This document shows, one piece after another, positions 1 to 7,471 of a stretch of 10,402 nt of DNA. Source of the stretch: JAZNGX01 sp045576675. Lineage in GTDB: Bacteria; Bacillota; Clostridia; Monoglobales; Firm-18. A program made the translations under genes and the position numbers. Within the stretch, counting starts at the first letter, position 1. Every line of letters starts with the position of its first letter. The notes beneath the pieces are model-generated. The model worked only from the letters and a program-made list of their open reading frames with translations. It was not told the origin of the DNA and did no database searches. The stretch lies in assembly GCA_045576675.1 (NCBI GenBank), contig JAZNGX010000029.1:1-10402 (forward strand), read 5' to 3'.

Positions 1-570
1 ACTTGTATCAATAAGCTCCATCATCTCAATATAATCATAATCATTTTTATTAAGATTTTCTATGGTGTTATTTGCGGGAGCAACATTTACATACTTCTGG
101 CTGAACTGCTCAAAATAAACATCCAGTATTTCATCAAGAACCGTTCGTGCAAACTCCGCACCCTCACCGCTTGTTGCGGCAAATGAAACTATAAACGTGC
201 TGGGCTTATATATATACTCTTCACCCTCTTCAAGCTTTGCTTCCTTCTGAGCAACCTTATCAGCATCTTCAATAGGTGTTATATCAATTCTTGATATAAG
301 ACTGTCAACCGAATATATACCTGTAAGCCCCATTTTGTCAACAACTCTTGACATTACTGCAGAGGATTTAATTTCGGTTACATCAAGCTTTTCTCCGGTT
401 GGTGCAAGACCTTTTTCCGCCTGTTCATCATTATAATGTATTACCTCTGATGCTATATATGTATTTGATGATGAAAGCTTAAAATAAATAGCATATGTTG
501 CAAAAAGACAAAAAACGACAATGAGCGGCAAAAGCTTTTTTAAATATCTTATAATCTGAAAATTTTTCAT
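1..570 (-). CDS. Wzz-like polysaccharide chain-length/co-polymerase protein (3' part outside window)
   Basis: This reading frame is open from an ATG at 570 to the left edge, giving the first 190 residues of a protein whose end is not seen. A short basic N-terminus (residues 1-12) is followed by one membrane helix (about 13-30) and a predicted extracytoplasmic domain. That domain has the Wzz pattern: a beta strand (IASEVIHY), then GLAPTG, then EIKSSAVMSRVVDKMGL near residues 66-81, and later a helix FARTVLDEILDVYFEQF. Wzz-family proteins control the length of Wzy-made polymers and work at the membrane. The start is set by AGGAGG six bases upstream, overlapping the stop of the preceding gene; an ATG at 576 touches the SD and is unlikely. 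The same N-terminal pattern occurs in the gene at 581-1993, so the two look like paralogues. Whether a C-terminal helix or a kinase domain follows cannot be seen. Confidence 0.75.
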   Translation of the reverse strand, partial: MKNFQIIRYLKKLLPLIVVFCLFATYAIYFKLSSSNTYIASEVIHYNDEQAEKGLAPTGEKLDVTEIKSSAVMSRVVDKMGLTGIYSVDSLISRIDITPIEDADKVAQKEAKLEEGEEYIYKPSTFIVSFAATSGEGAEFARTVLDEILDVYFEQFSQKYVNVAPANNTIENLNKNDYDYIEMMELIDTS

Positions 571-576
571 TGTCAT

Positions 577-582
577 CCTCCT
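577..582 (-). promoter_or_regulatory. SD site AGGAGG deciding the start of the partial Wzz-like gene
   Basis: AGGAGG reads on the minus strand six bases before the ATG at 570. It overlaps the TAG stop (581-583) of the preceding gene, so re-initiation by terminating ribosomes is likely. The ATG at 576 would sit directly against the SD and is rejected as the start. Confidence 0.7.
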
Positions 583-1993
583 ATGCCTTTTTAGGAAATT
601 TCTTTGATATACGGCGAAGCACAAGTGTTATATATACAAATGCCGCAAACATTATAAGTGACTTAAGCTCGCTCATAAGAGAAACACCATAAATACTCAC
701 TGCTATGCATTGATTCATTTTGTGGCGTGAATACTCTCTTCCCGCAGTGATTGCCTCTTTTTCAAAGCTCTTGATACTATCATAAATCGACTCAACAAGA
801 TAATCTACCGAAGTGGAAATTTGTGTATCTTGATTATTGGATGTAATTTTATCAATAACCAGATTGTTATCCATAATTTCCTTTTCATTTGATGCTACAT
901 AATTGCTGAAATTTGTTGCCATAACAGACAGTTCATCAACACCAACCTTTGTTCTGCCCATATAGTATTTTCCTGCCTGATCCCATGTTGGTACAAGAAC
1001 CACTCTTGTCATTTCCTCGCTGTACATATCGATTGCCTGATTGCATAGATTATATGATGCAAAATTTTTCTGACGGTCAAAATCAACATTTTTATTATGA
1101 TATGACAATCTGTCAACATACTCATTTTTGTTTCTCACAATTCCGTTTTGCAAGATAAGCGACCTTAAATTCTGATTAATCTGAGTTTCCTTGAATTGAT
1201 ATACCTTGCCTGCAATAGAATTAAACGTACTTCCGTTTTCAGTTACAAAGCTTGGATTCTTTTCTGCCATTCCATACAGATAATTCAAAATTGCCTGAGC
1301 TTCCTTATCAAAATAAGATACTATATCCAGATATTCAATCTCGGTAAAATCAGGTTTTTCAGAATCAAGGCTGAAGCTATCAGTATATTTATCTATGTAA
1401 TATTCCTTGTATGCCGAAGTTATAAGCTTAATAACATTTTCAGAATCAAGATGTGCAGTGTCCTTTGATGCATGATATTCCACTGCAAACTCTGTGGAAA
1501 TATGGTATTGCGATTCATCTCCAACAGCACCCTGCACACAAGGATAAACCACAAGGCAGTTTTTAAGCTGTTTTAAAGTAACATCTTCAAACGCACCCTT
1601 TTTTATAGCTTTTTCCACAACCTCATCACTGATAATTTCTGCCATATTATATCTTGTGCCGTTTGAATTTAGTGCCTGCGATGCTTCTGAATAATTAAGA
1701 GAAACAATTGCATGAACAGACTTTTTAAGATCAAAATGATTAAAAATTCCGTACACCATAGTAGTAACAAAGCACAAAAGGATTATCCATACGTTAAAGT
1801 ATTCTGCTGTTTTAATAATCTGTGTACGTTCTGCACGATTCACATTTTTAAAACGAATAAATATTACCACTGCTGATAACACAAACAACACACCGAAAAT
1901 TAAAACAATTATTTTTTGGAATATATCAATAAACAAACCCCATCTGACACTTAAAAGAAAACTTACTATATTGTGAAGTATATCATTAAACAT
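581..1993 (-). CDS. Wzz-like membrane protein, chain-length determinant family (470 aa)
   Basis: This is a membrane protein with hydrophobic segments at about residues 27-47, 67-86 and 444-460 and a large, probably extracytoplasmic, middle region. Just after the second helix, residues 93-150 carry a Wzz-like pattern: strand HAIVSLNYSEAS, then ALNSNGTRYNMAEI and SDEVVEKAIKKGAFEDVTLKQL, ending in a strand before a proline. The central part is rich in predicted helix. A segment near 331-352 (LVPTWDQAGKYYMGRTKVGV) resembles, from memory, one shared by Wzz-like proteins of Clostridia. No Walker motif or tyrosine-kinase domain is present. It differs from a simple Wzz by its extra N-terminal helix and its length. 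The start ATG has GGTGA (2000-2004) six bases upstream and lies 20 bases after the phosphoesterase stop. The role in polymer length control is inferred from this pattern and from its neighbours; the exact activity is unknown. Confidence 0.68.
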   Translation of the reverse strand: MFNDILHNIVSFLLSVRWGLFIDIFQKIIVLIFGVLFVLSAVVIFIRFKNVNRAERTQIIKTAEYFNVWIILLCFVTTMVYGIFNHFDLKKSVHAIVSLNYSEASQALNSNGTRYNMAEIISDEVVEKAIKKGAFEDVTLKQLKNCLVVYPCVQGAVGDESQYHISTEFAVEYHASKDTAHLDSENVIKLITSAYKEYYIDKYTDSFSLDSEKPDFTEIEYLDIVSYFDKEAQAILNYLYGMAEKNPSFVTENGSTFNSIAGKVYQFKETQINQNLRSLILQNGIVRNKNEYVDRLSYHNKNVDFDRQKNFASYNLCNQAIDMYSEEMTRVVLVPTWDQAGKYYMGRTKVGVDELSVMATNFSNYVASNEKEIMDNNLVIDKITSNNQDTQISTSVDYLVESIYDSIKSFEKEAITAGREYSRHKMNQCIAVSIYGVSLMSELKSLIMFAAFVYITLVLRRISKKFPKKA

Positions 1994-2013
1994 TGTTTAT
2001 CACCATTTTCGAA

Positions 2014-3225
2014 TTAAAATTTATTAACATCTATAACAACCAGTTCAGGTTGATTATTCAACCTGAAAATATTTGTATTTTCAAGACCGGAGCTTACAAT
2101 CAAAGGCTTGCCTTGGGTATCGTATCTTCCATAAACAAAATCACCATTTCTCTCAGGAAACAAACCGCCCTCATGGGTGTATAAAGGGCCAAGTATGGGA
2201 ACGCGTACAACTCCGCCGTGTGTATGACCTGAAAGCATCAAATCCCCCCAGAAATCCGGAGCAAATTCTTCAAAAATGAATGGTTCATGAACTGCTGTAA
2301 TTTTAAAATTGTCAGGATTTTCATATATATAATTCGCAAAGGCTTTCTCTGAATAAGACCAGAAGGACGACGGATTAGAGGTTAAAACTCCGTATATGTC
2401 AACATTCATAGTTTTTACTCTTATTGTATCCTTTTCGTTTTTCAAAACCTTAATTCCTGCGTTTTCCAATTTTTCTTCAAAAGTATCTGGTAATTCAAGC
2501 AAAGCCATTTCATCGCGGTTGCTTTCATCAAATCCGAATTCTTTGTCAAGCTCTGTTTCATTAAGCGGAAAATCATAAATGCTTGCCACCTCATTGTTAC
2601 CATACACATAGTAAGAAGGAGCTATCTTGGAAAGATTTTGTGCCAAAGAAACTGCATAATCAATATCATCACTGGCAGAATCCACAATATCACCTGTACA
2701 TATTATAATATCGGGATTTAATGCAGCAATTCGTTCAACAAGAATCTGGTTGTCTTTACCATAATAGGTGCTATGCAAATCTGATACCTGAACAACTCTC
2801 ACGTTGCTGTCAACCTTAATACTGCTTGTGCTATAAAATGTTTCTCTGAAATTTCTGTTACCGATATAACTGCCAAGAACTACGATAACAGCCGTTGCGA
2901 TGCAAACAAATATCATACCAATAATAAAGAATTTCAAAGCCCTGATATTCTTTTTGGTTTTAGGGCTAAGTGCAGTGTATGCATTGGTTTTTGATACCTT
3001 GATTTTCTTTCCCAAGCCCATTACCGAAATAATACAGGTTATAAGAATTTCCTTACACTCTTTTTTGAACTTTTTAATCTTTTCAGTGCCGTGATAAGTA
3101 ATTGTAACCTTTTTTCCAACTACGCTTTCAATCTCAAAGGTATCCGCCCACATATCATACATCTCAGCTGTTGCCAATTCTTTAAAAAGCTCTTTTACTC
3201 TTTCAGTATTTTTAATATTATCCAT
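2014..3225 (-). CDS. Membrane-anchored metallophosphoesterase with DnaA-domain-I-like N-terminus
   Basis: This protein has 403 residues from the ATG at 3225. Residues 1-80 form a small alpha/beta domain resembling DnaA domain I (KELFKELATAEMYDMW, then VGKKVTITYHG, then a helix and an IKV strand). A basic stretch (about 89-98) and one membrane helix (about 98-120) should place the rest outside the cell. Residues 143-403 are a calcineurin-like phosphoesterase of the YkuE/YaeI type, with D149-L-H151, G178-D179, H313 in AVHEP and GHTHGG at 333-338. The usual GNH(D/E) motif reads G209-N-N-E212, so the supposed catalytic His is Asn. Substrates are unknown; a lipid-linked sugar phosphate or undecaprenyl pyrophosphate is only a guess from context. 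A longer frame opens with an ATG at 3282, but that would overlap the GT4 gene. The ATG at 3225 has AAAGG ten bases upstream and lies 19 bases after the GT4 stop. Confidence 0.85.
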   Translation of the reverse strand: MDNIKNTERVKELFKELATAEMYDMWADTFEIESVVGKKVTITYHGTEKIKKFKKECKEILITCIISVMGLGKKIKVSKTNAYTALSPKTKKNIRALKFFIIGMIFVCIATAVIVVLGSYIGNRNFRETFYSTSSIKVDSNVRVVQVSDLHSTYYGKDNQILVERIAALNPDIIICTGDIVDSASDDIDYAVSLAQNLSKIAPSYYVYGNNEVASIYDFPLNETELDKEFGFDESNRDEMALLELPDTFEEKLENAGIKVLKNEKDTIRVKTMNVDIYGVLTSNPSSFWSYSEKAFANYIYENPDNFKITAVHEPFIFEEFAPDFWGDLMLSGHTHGGVVRVPILGPLYTHEGGLFPERNGDFVYGRYDTQGKPLIVSSGLENTNIFRLNNQPELVVIDVNKF

Positions 3226-3235
3226 AACAAACATA

Positions 3236-3240
3236 CCTTT
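3236..3240 (-). promoter_or_regulatory. SD-like AAAGG supporting the phosphoesterase start at 3225
   Basis: AAAGG lies ten bases before the ATG at 3225 but only one base before the in-frame ATG at 3234. It therefore favours 3225. It sits just after the TAA stop of the GT4 gene. The spacing is slightly long, so the choice is not certain. Confidence 0.4.
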
Positions 3241-3244
3241 ACTT

Positions 3245-4363
3245 TTATTTTTGATAAAGCTCGTAGGTTGACCTCGCAACATCCTGCCAGCTATATTTGT
3301 TTAAAATAAACTCATCTGCTCCGTCACGAAGCTTTTCAACCAGCTGGCTGTCATCACACAACAGCTTTAATTTATCAGCCAAATCCTCTACATCGCCTTT
3401 TTTAAAATAAATTGCTCTATCCTCTGCCACTGATGTATTTTCGGGAATATCAGAACACAGGAGTGCGTTTTTATATGCAAGCGATTCCAAAAGGCACAAG
3501 GACATACCCTCAAGGTCAGATGGCAATACATTCAAATATGAATTTGAATATATTTCGTTTAAAGTATCACCTGACACAAAACCTGTAAATATAATATTAT
3601 GATTGCCTGCCGCTTTTTCTTTCAGGCATTTAACATAATCATCAGTATCACTTGTATCTCCTGCAATGACAAGCTTTTTATCTGTGTTAATTTTGCCATA
3701 AGCATCTATAAGGTAATGAATACCTTTTTCAGCAGTAAGTCTTGAAACAACAGATATATATCCATCTTTCTTAAGACCATACTTTTCAGTTATAAGCTTT
3801 GCATCCTTTCTGTCAGGACGGCTTATTCCATTATGAATAATAGTAGTTTCACGGCCGTATGTATCTATAAAATAATCGTAAGCTGCCTGACTAAGTACAA
3901 TAACCTCATCTGCATATTTAGCAAGAATCTTTTCACCAAATCTGATATACTTAGATGCAAAACCCTTACCCCATTTTTCTCTTTGCCAATCCAGACCATG
4001 AACAGTGGCTATGCACTTTTTACCAAAAAGCTTTGGAATCCAAAGTGCCGCACAGGGACCTTCAGCATGAAAATGAACAACATCATAATCACAAAACGAT
4101 GCCGCTATTGCCGCAGTAAACGATGCAATCATTGCTGCAAAGCCTCTTATATTGAGCGTCCATGCATTTTTGATTTTTACACCCTTATACATTTTGTTTT
4201 GAACAGTTCCTACATATTCATTCTCAACCTTATCTGAAGAACGATTGTAACAGGTTACATGAAGCCCCATTTCAACCAGCATCGGACAAAGAGTTGTAAG
4301 AACATTTTCAATTCCTCCTCGTCTTGAAGGAACAACCTTATGCCCAATCATAGCAACTTTCAT
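3245..4363 (-). CDS. GT4-family glycosyltransferase (GT-B fold)
   Basis: This is a cytoplasmic, retaining-type GT-B glycosyltransferase of 372 residues, the usual length for GT4. The N-terminal Rossmann domain starts MKVAMIGHKVVPSRRGGIEN, where the RRGGIE loop (14-19) is the expected acceptor/donor loop. HFHAEGP (97-103) and HGLDWQREKWG (122-132) are typical of the rhamnosyl/galactosyl transferases with a DUF1972-like N-terminus. The C-terminal domain has R208 and K213 in SRLTAEKG and the E-x7-E motif E285...E293 (EGMSLCLLE), which binds the nucleotide sugar. It probably adds the second or a later sugar to the lipid-linked unit made by the phosphoglycosyl transferase encoded just upstream, 14 bases away. 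The sugar donor cannot be read from sequence. Start: ATG 4363 has GGAG at spacing 8. An upstream in-frame GTG at 4372 overlaps that SD and is rejected. Confidence 0.92.
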   Translation of the reverse strand: MKVAMIGHKVVPSRRGGIENVLTTLCPMLVEMGLHVTCYNRSSDKVENEYVGTVQNKMYKGVKIKNAWTLNIRGFAAMIASFTAAIAASFCDYDVVHFHAEGPCAALWIPKLFGKKCIATVHGLDWQREKWGKGFASKYIRFGEKILAKYADEVIVLSQAAYDYFIDTYGRETTIIHNGISRPDRKDAKLITEKYGLKKDGYISVVSRLTAEKGIHYLIDAYGKINTDKKLVIAGDTSDTDDYVKCLKEKAAGNHNIIFTGFVSGDTLNEIYSNSYLNVLPSDLEGMSLCLLESLAYKNALLCSDIPENTSVAEDRAIYFKKGDVEDLADKLKLLCDDSQLVEKLRDGADEFILNKYSWQDVARSTYELYQK

Positions 4364-4371
4364 TATATTCA

Positions 4372-4375
4372 CTCC
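4372..4375 (-). promoter_or_regulatory. SD GGAG fixing the GT4 start at ATG 4363
   Basis: GGAG lies eight bases before ATG 4363. The alternative GTG start at 4372-4370 shares its first G with the last base of this SD, so it cannot use it. This shortens the protein by three residues compared with the longest open frame. Confidence 0.7.
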
Positions 4376-4377
4376 AA

Positions 4378-5058
4378 TTATCTGCCGGTAGCAGTAAGCA
4401 TTACTATCGGTGTTTTAAGCATAATTTTTATATCATTAAGATACGTTCTTGTTTGTATGTATTCAATATCCATTTCAACCCACTGTTCAAACGGAATGTC
4501 ATTTCTGTTTTTAGAAATCTGCCATGTGCAGGTAAGACCTGGAGTAACAAGAAGTCTTAATCTTTGATAATCAGTATAATATTTAACTTCTCTCGGAAGC
4601 GGAGGCCTTGGACCTACTAAAGTCATATCACCTTTTAGTACGTTAAAAAACTGCATAAGCTCATCAAGAGAAAGCTTTCGCAAAATCTTACCAACTCTTG
4701 TTATACGTGGGTCTTCCTTCATTTTAAATACAGGCCCATCCATCTCGTTCTGTTTTACAAGCGCGTCAATCATTTTATCAGCATTCGCACGCATGGTTCT
4801 GAACTTGTACATATAGAATTCTTTGCCGTGACGGCCTACTCTTATCTGCTTATAAAAAGGCCCTGCACTTTGGTCATCAATTACAATTATGATTGAAATC
4901 ACAATCATTAAAGGCAAGAAAAACAACAAAATCAATGTTGCAAAAAAGATGTCAAAAAGGCGTTTTCTCTTCCAAAATGTAGAATATGATTTTTCAATAA
5001 TCGCTTCCAGTTTTTCTCTTGTTCTTTCGTCAACCTTGTCTTGTTCAATATAAGGCAT
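4378..5058 (-). CDS. Undecaprenyl-phosphate sugar-1-phosphate transferase (WbaP/PglC-type, initiating enzyme)
   Basis: This monotopic phosphoglycosyl transferase moves a sugar-1-phosphate from a UDP-sugar to undecaprenyl phosphate, the first membrane step of polymer synthesis. It has 226 residues, the short form without the N-terminal four-helix region of full-length WbaP. A cytoplasmic lead with KRLFDIFFA (32-40) precedes a hydrophobic segment at about 37-60, which in this family is a re-entrant helix. Conserved blocks follow: GPFYKQIRVGRHGKEF (66-81), MYKFRTM (83-89), DPRITRVGKILRKLSLDEL (116-134) with the catalytic Asp-Glu pair D132-E133, GDMTLVGPRPP (143-153) and TPGLTCTWQI near residues 173-182. 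All key motifs look intact. The start codon overlaps the upstream stop as TAATG, so translation is probably coupled to the deacetylase gene. Whether the first sugar is Gal, Glc or an N-acetylated sugar cannot be told from sequence. Confidence 0.95.
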   Translation of the reverse strand: MPYIEQDKVDERTREKLEAIIEKSYSTFWKRKRLFDIFFATLILLFFLPLMIVISIIIVIDDQSAGPFYKQIRVGRHGKEFYMYKFRTMRANADKMIDALVKQNEMDGPVFKMKEDPRITRVGKILRKLSLDELMQFFNVLKGDMTLVGPRPPLPREVKYYTDYQRLRLLVTPGLTCTWQISKNRNDIPFEQWVEMDIEYIQTRTYLNDIKIMLKTPIVMLTATGR

Positions 5059-5924
5059 TACAGTACACTTCTTTCTTTTATTTTAGTTACTGAATCAAAT
5101 TCTGTTTTTCTGTTTACAGACAAATAAAACTTTTCAAAAACAATATTTTTCTCCTTTATGTTGATATCCTTCATATCTGTGTATCCGGGATGCAACAAAA
5201 CTTCTATGTCACCGCCGTATTTCTCTGCCATTTCAATATACCTTGGTAAAATTCTGTTTAATCTTTTTCTATCCATTTTCCCCGAAAAAAGAATTCCAAA
5301 GAAATGAGATGTTGGTATTTCATAGTTCTTTACTTTTCTTTTGTTAATTAACCAAAGTAAATTTAAAATCCATTGTTTTATAATGTTTATTGGGTTATAT
5401 GTAAAGTAAAGCGAAGGCGTTTTTATATATGGCAACAATGGTTCAGCAGGAATTCTCATATACTCCAATTTAATTTTTTCGTCGCTCAAAACCTTAATCA
5501 AAGCATTAAATACTGCAGGAATCATATGCGTATGCTGATGACTGTCTATACAAAAAGGCATATCATCAGGCAAGATGCTTTTCCAGAATAAAACCTGTGC
5601 CCTGATTTCTTTGTAAAGCTGAGCTTCAAGCTCTTTGCTTTTAAGCAACCACAATTTAAACAGACCGCCAAAAGTATGTTTCAAATTGCCATTTGTTTCA
5701 GAAATCAAACTAATTTCATCAGCATTTGCCATACACTTTCCTTCAACCAGATTCAAATGAAGAGAAATTCTTATATCCTTATTTACAGAAATTTCAGTTA
5801 AATCAACTATGTCAAAATTAGGAAATACACTTACCTTATTAAGCACACCTTCATCGATACATTGCTGTATATGGTCAGATGCACTGTTACAAATGCCGTA
5901 ATCGTCAGCACAAAAATATATCAC
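5058..5924 (-). CDS. ChbG/YdjC-family carbohydrate deacetylase (HpnK-like)
   Basis: This 288-residue protein has the YdjC-fold metal site. ADDYG at residues 6-10 gives D7 and D8, followed by H56 in SLHLNLVEG, H129/H131/H133 in DSHQHTHM, and H245 in LLHPGYTD. In this family these groups hold the divalent metal and catalyse removal of N-acetyl groups from GlcNAc-type sugars. Known members include ChbG (acetylated chitobiose) and HpnK (hopanoid sugar). All key residues appear present, so it is probably active. There is no signal peptide. A hydrophobic stretch at about 183-194 (NIIKQWILNLLWL) could touch the membrane, which would suit a lipid-linked sugar substrate, but this is inference. The start is GTG directly after the previous stop (TAAGTG, zero spacing), with AGAGGG (5935-5940) ten bases upstream. 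The ADDYG motif so near the N-terminus rules out a later start. Within the operon it probably makes a free-amine sugar. Confidence 0.88.
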   Translation of the reverse strand: MIYFCADDYGICNSASDHIQQCIDEGVLNKVSVFPNFDIVDLTEISVNKDIRISLHLNLVEGKCMANADEISLISETNGNLKHTFGGLFKLWLLKSKELEAQLYKEIRAQVLFWKSILPDDMPFCIDSHQHTHMIPAVFNALIKVLSDEKIKLEYMRIPAEPLLPYIKTPSLYFTYNPINIIKQWILNLLWLINKRKVKNYEIPTSHFFGILFSGKMDRKRLNRILPRYIEMAEKYGGDIEVLLHPGYTDMKDINIKEKNIVFEKFYLSVNRKTEFDSVTKIKERSVL

Positions 5925-7469
5925 TTATTTTTCACCCTCTGCACCAAGCTTAATTACTATTATATCATCCACGATTGCAACGCAATCCTTTAAAGGCCAT
6001 ATATCCATAGATTTTATATCATCTCTTTTGATTATACTTGCCTTTTCTTCACCGCTTACAAATTCATACTCCTTTCCGCAGTAATCATTGAGGGCACTGC
6101 ATAACACACTCTGCCCCACAGTTTCATCATCTGCACGAATTATGTATCCATCAGTTATTCCTGTTATATCAGGTGTCAGGTTAACACTATAGGTCTCGCT
6201 GTCGGCAAGTGCACCTACAACGAGAATTCTGTTGCACTTATCTGTACCGTCTGTCTGCTCGATGCGGTCTGCAAGTCGAACCAACACACCATAGGATTTT
6301 TCATAAGCAATTTGTGCCTTATGATAGCTTACGTTTGATATAACAATCTGATTTGCAATAATTACAACGGTTGTTATGAATACTATCCAGCACTTGATGG
6401 CATTATATTTTTCTCTTGTTTCTCTTTCGTAAATTATAATAAAAAACAAGTAAAAAACAAAATACCCCATAAGCATCAGGTTGTGGTAATCAACACCCGC
6501 ATTGACAAAAGCAAGCGCTCCCGCCCCAATTATAAGCATAATACCCAAAACAACAATCATAATAATGTTTACTGGATTTTCGTAAATCTTATTCTTCACA
6601 ATGCATTTTAGATAATAAACAAAAGTAAAAACTAAAACAAATGCATTAAGTGCAACATATACATTTACGCCATCTGTTACATCAAAGAAACATTTTATAA
6701 ATGTTTCCTTAACAACATAAAGCGAAGCATACAAATCAATATTTGACAATGAGGCTGTTGAGCCAACGCCTTGATAATCAAGCAATTCTACAGACATAAT
6801 ACTAAGAATAATTTTAAGAGTAATACTATATAATGCAACACCCAAAATTCCTGACAAAAGCATAAACACACTCTTTTTTAAAACTGCTTTAAAAGACACT
6901 TTATTAAAAACCATCTCGTCTGTCAGGTGAAGCAAAATAAGCATTATTGTTACAGTTATATATGCCTGATAAATACCGGTTGATAAAGAAATCAGCACAG
7001 CAGCCATAAGATAATTCGGCTTTTGCTTTGTCATAAACAATGCAGCTAATACTGAGAGAAAAAACGCAATACTGTAACCGTCCGCAACATAATTGTACAT
7101 CATAACCGAAGTGACAACAGGAAACGACACTATAGCCGCACCTATTAAGCTTGCAGTAATTTTTTTCTGTACATTAAACATCTTACAAATACATACTGCT
7201 CCAAAAGCGTGAAACAAAACAGCAATTATACCATTTAAAAACGGCAGGTCATAAAACGAACTGAATGAACAAGCAACAGGCAAAAACCATCTGCCAAGAC
7301 CTATCATATTCTGAGAATCGTATCTGAAAACAAGTGAATCCCAATTTGGAAGCCAGTTTGTCATTTTGTAAATATGTGCAAAAAGCCCTGCCATAATCGC
7401 AGCAAAAAAACAAGCCTTCCACTGAGGCATAATATATGTATTAAGTTTTTTTAATACTTTTTCAGGCAC
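5925..7469 (-). CDS. Multi-pass GtrII-like glycosyltransferase (GT-C type)
   Basis: This polytopic membrane protein has roughly ten or more hydrophobic segments between residue 17 and about 375, then a soluble C-terminal domain of about 140 residues. It resembles the GtrII glucosyl transferase family, which takes sugar from a polyprenyl-phosphate carrier on the outer face of the membrane. Visible family features are an acidic first loop NWDSLVFRYDSQ (42-53, catalytic acidic residues expected here), GLGRWFLP (57-64), YNYVADGYS (125-133) and GIYQAY (165-170). The C-terminal domain contains RILVVGALAD, similar to that of other GtrII-like proteins. Positions are counted from GTG 7469, giving 514 residues. 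That codon follows the GT32-like stop by two bases and has GGAG at spacing 8. Upstream in-frame GTGs at 7478 and 7487 lack a suitable SD; using 7487 would add six residues. A Wzy-type polymerase is a weaker alternative reading. Confidence 0.72.
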   Translation of the reverse strand: MPEKVLKKLNTYIMPQWKACFFAAIMAGLFAHIYKMTNWLPNWDSLVFRYDSQNMIGLGRWFLPVACSFSSFYDLPFLNGIIAVLFHAFGAVCICKMFNVQKKITASLIGAAIVSFPVVTSVMMYNYVADGYSIAFFLSVLAALFMTKQKPNYLMAAVLISLSTGIYQAYITVTIMLILLHLTDEMVFNKVSFKAVLKKSVFMLLSGILGVALYSITLKIILSIMSVELLDYQGVGSTASLSNIDLYASLYVVKETFIKCFFDVTDGVNVYVALNAFVLVFTFVYYLKCIVKNKIYENPVNIIMIVVLGIMLIIGAGALAFVNAGVDYHNLMLMGYFVFYLFFIIIYERETREKYNAIKCWIVFITTVVIIANQIVISNVSYHKAQIAYEKSYGVLVRLADRIEQTDGTDKCNRILVVGALADSETYSVNLTPDITGITDGYIIRADDETVGQSVLCSALNDYCGKEYEFVSGEEKASIIKRDDIKSMDIWPLKDCVAIVDDIIVIKLGAEGEK

Positions 7470-7471
7470 AA

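Noticed and set aside
949..1468. Two plus-strand open frames opposite the 470-residue Wzz-like gene
   Set aside because: They are antisense shadows with low-information, Cys/Phe-rich products and no convincing SD context.
3226..3282. Longer N-terminus for the phosphoesterase from ATG 3282
   Set aside because: It would overlap the GT4 gene by 38 bases and adds residues unlike a domain. AAAGG spacing fits ATG 3225 better.
3833..4237. Plus-strand open frame of 134 codons opposite the GT4 gene
   Set aside because: It is antisense to a gene with complete GT4 motifs, its product is rich in Cys, Ile and Asn with no domain pattern, and it reads as a shadow frame.
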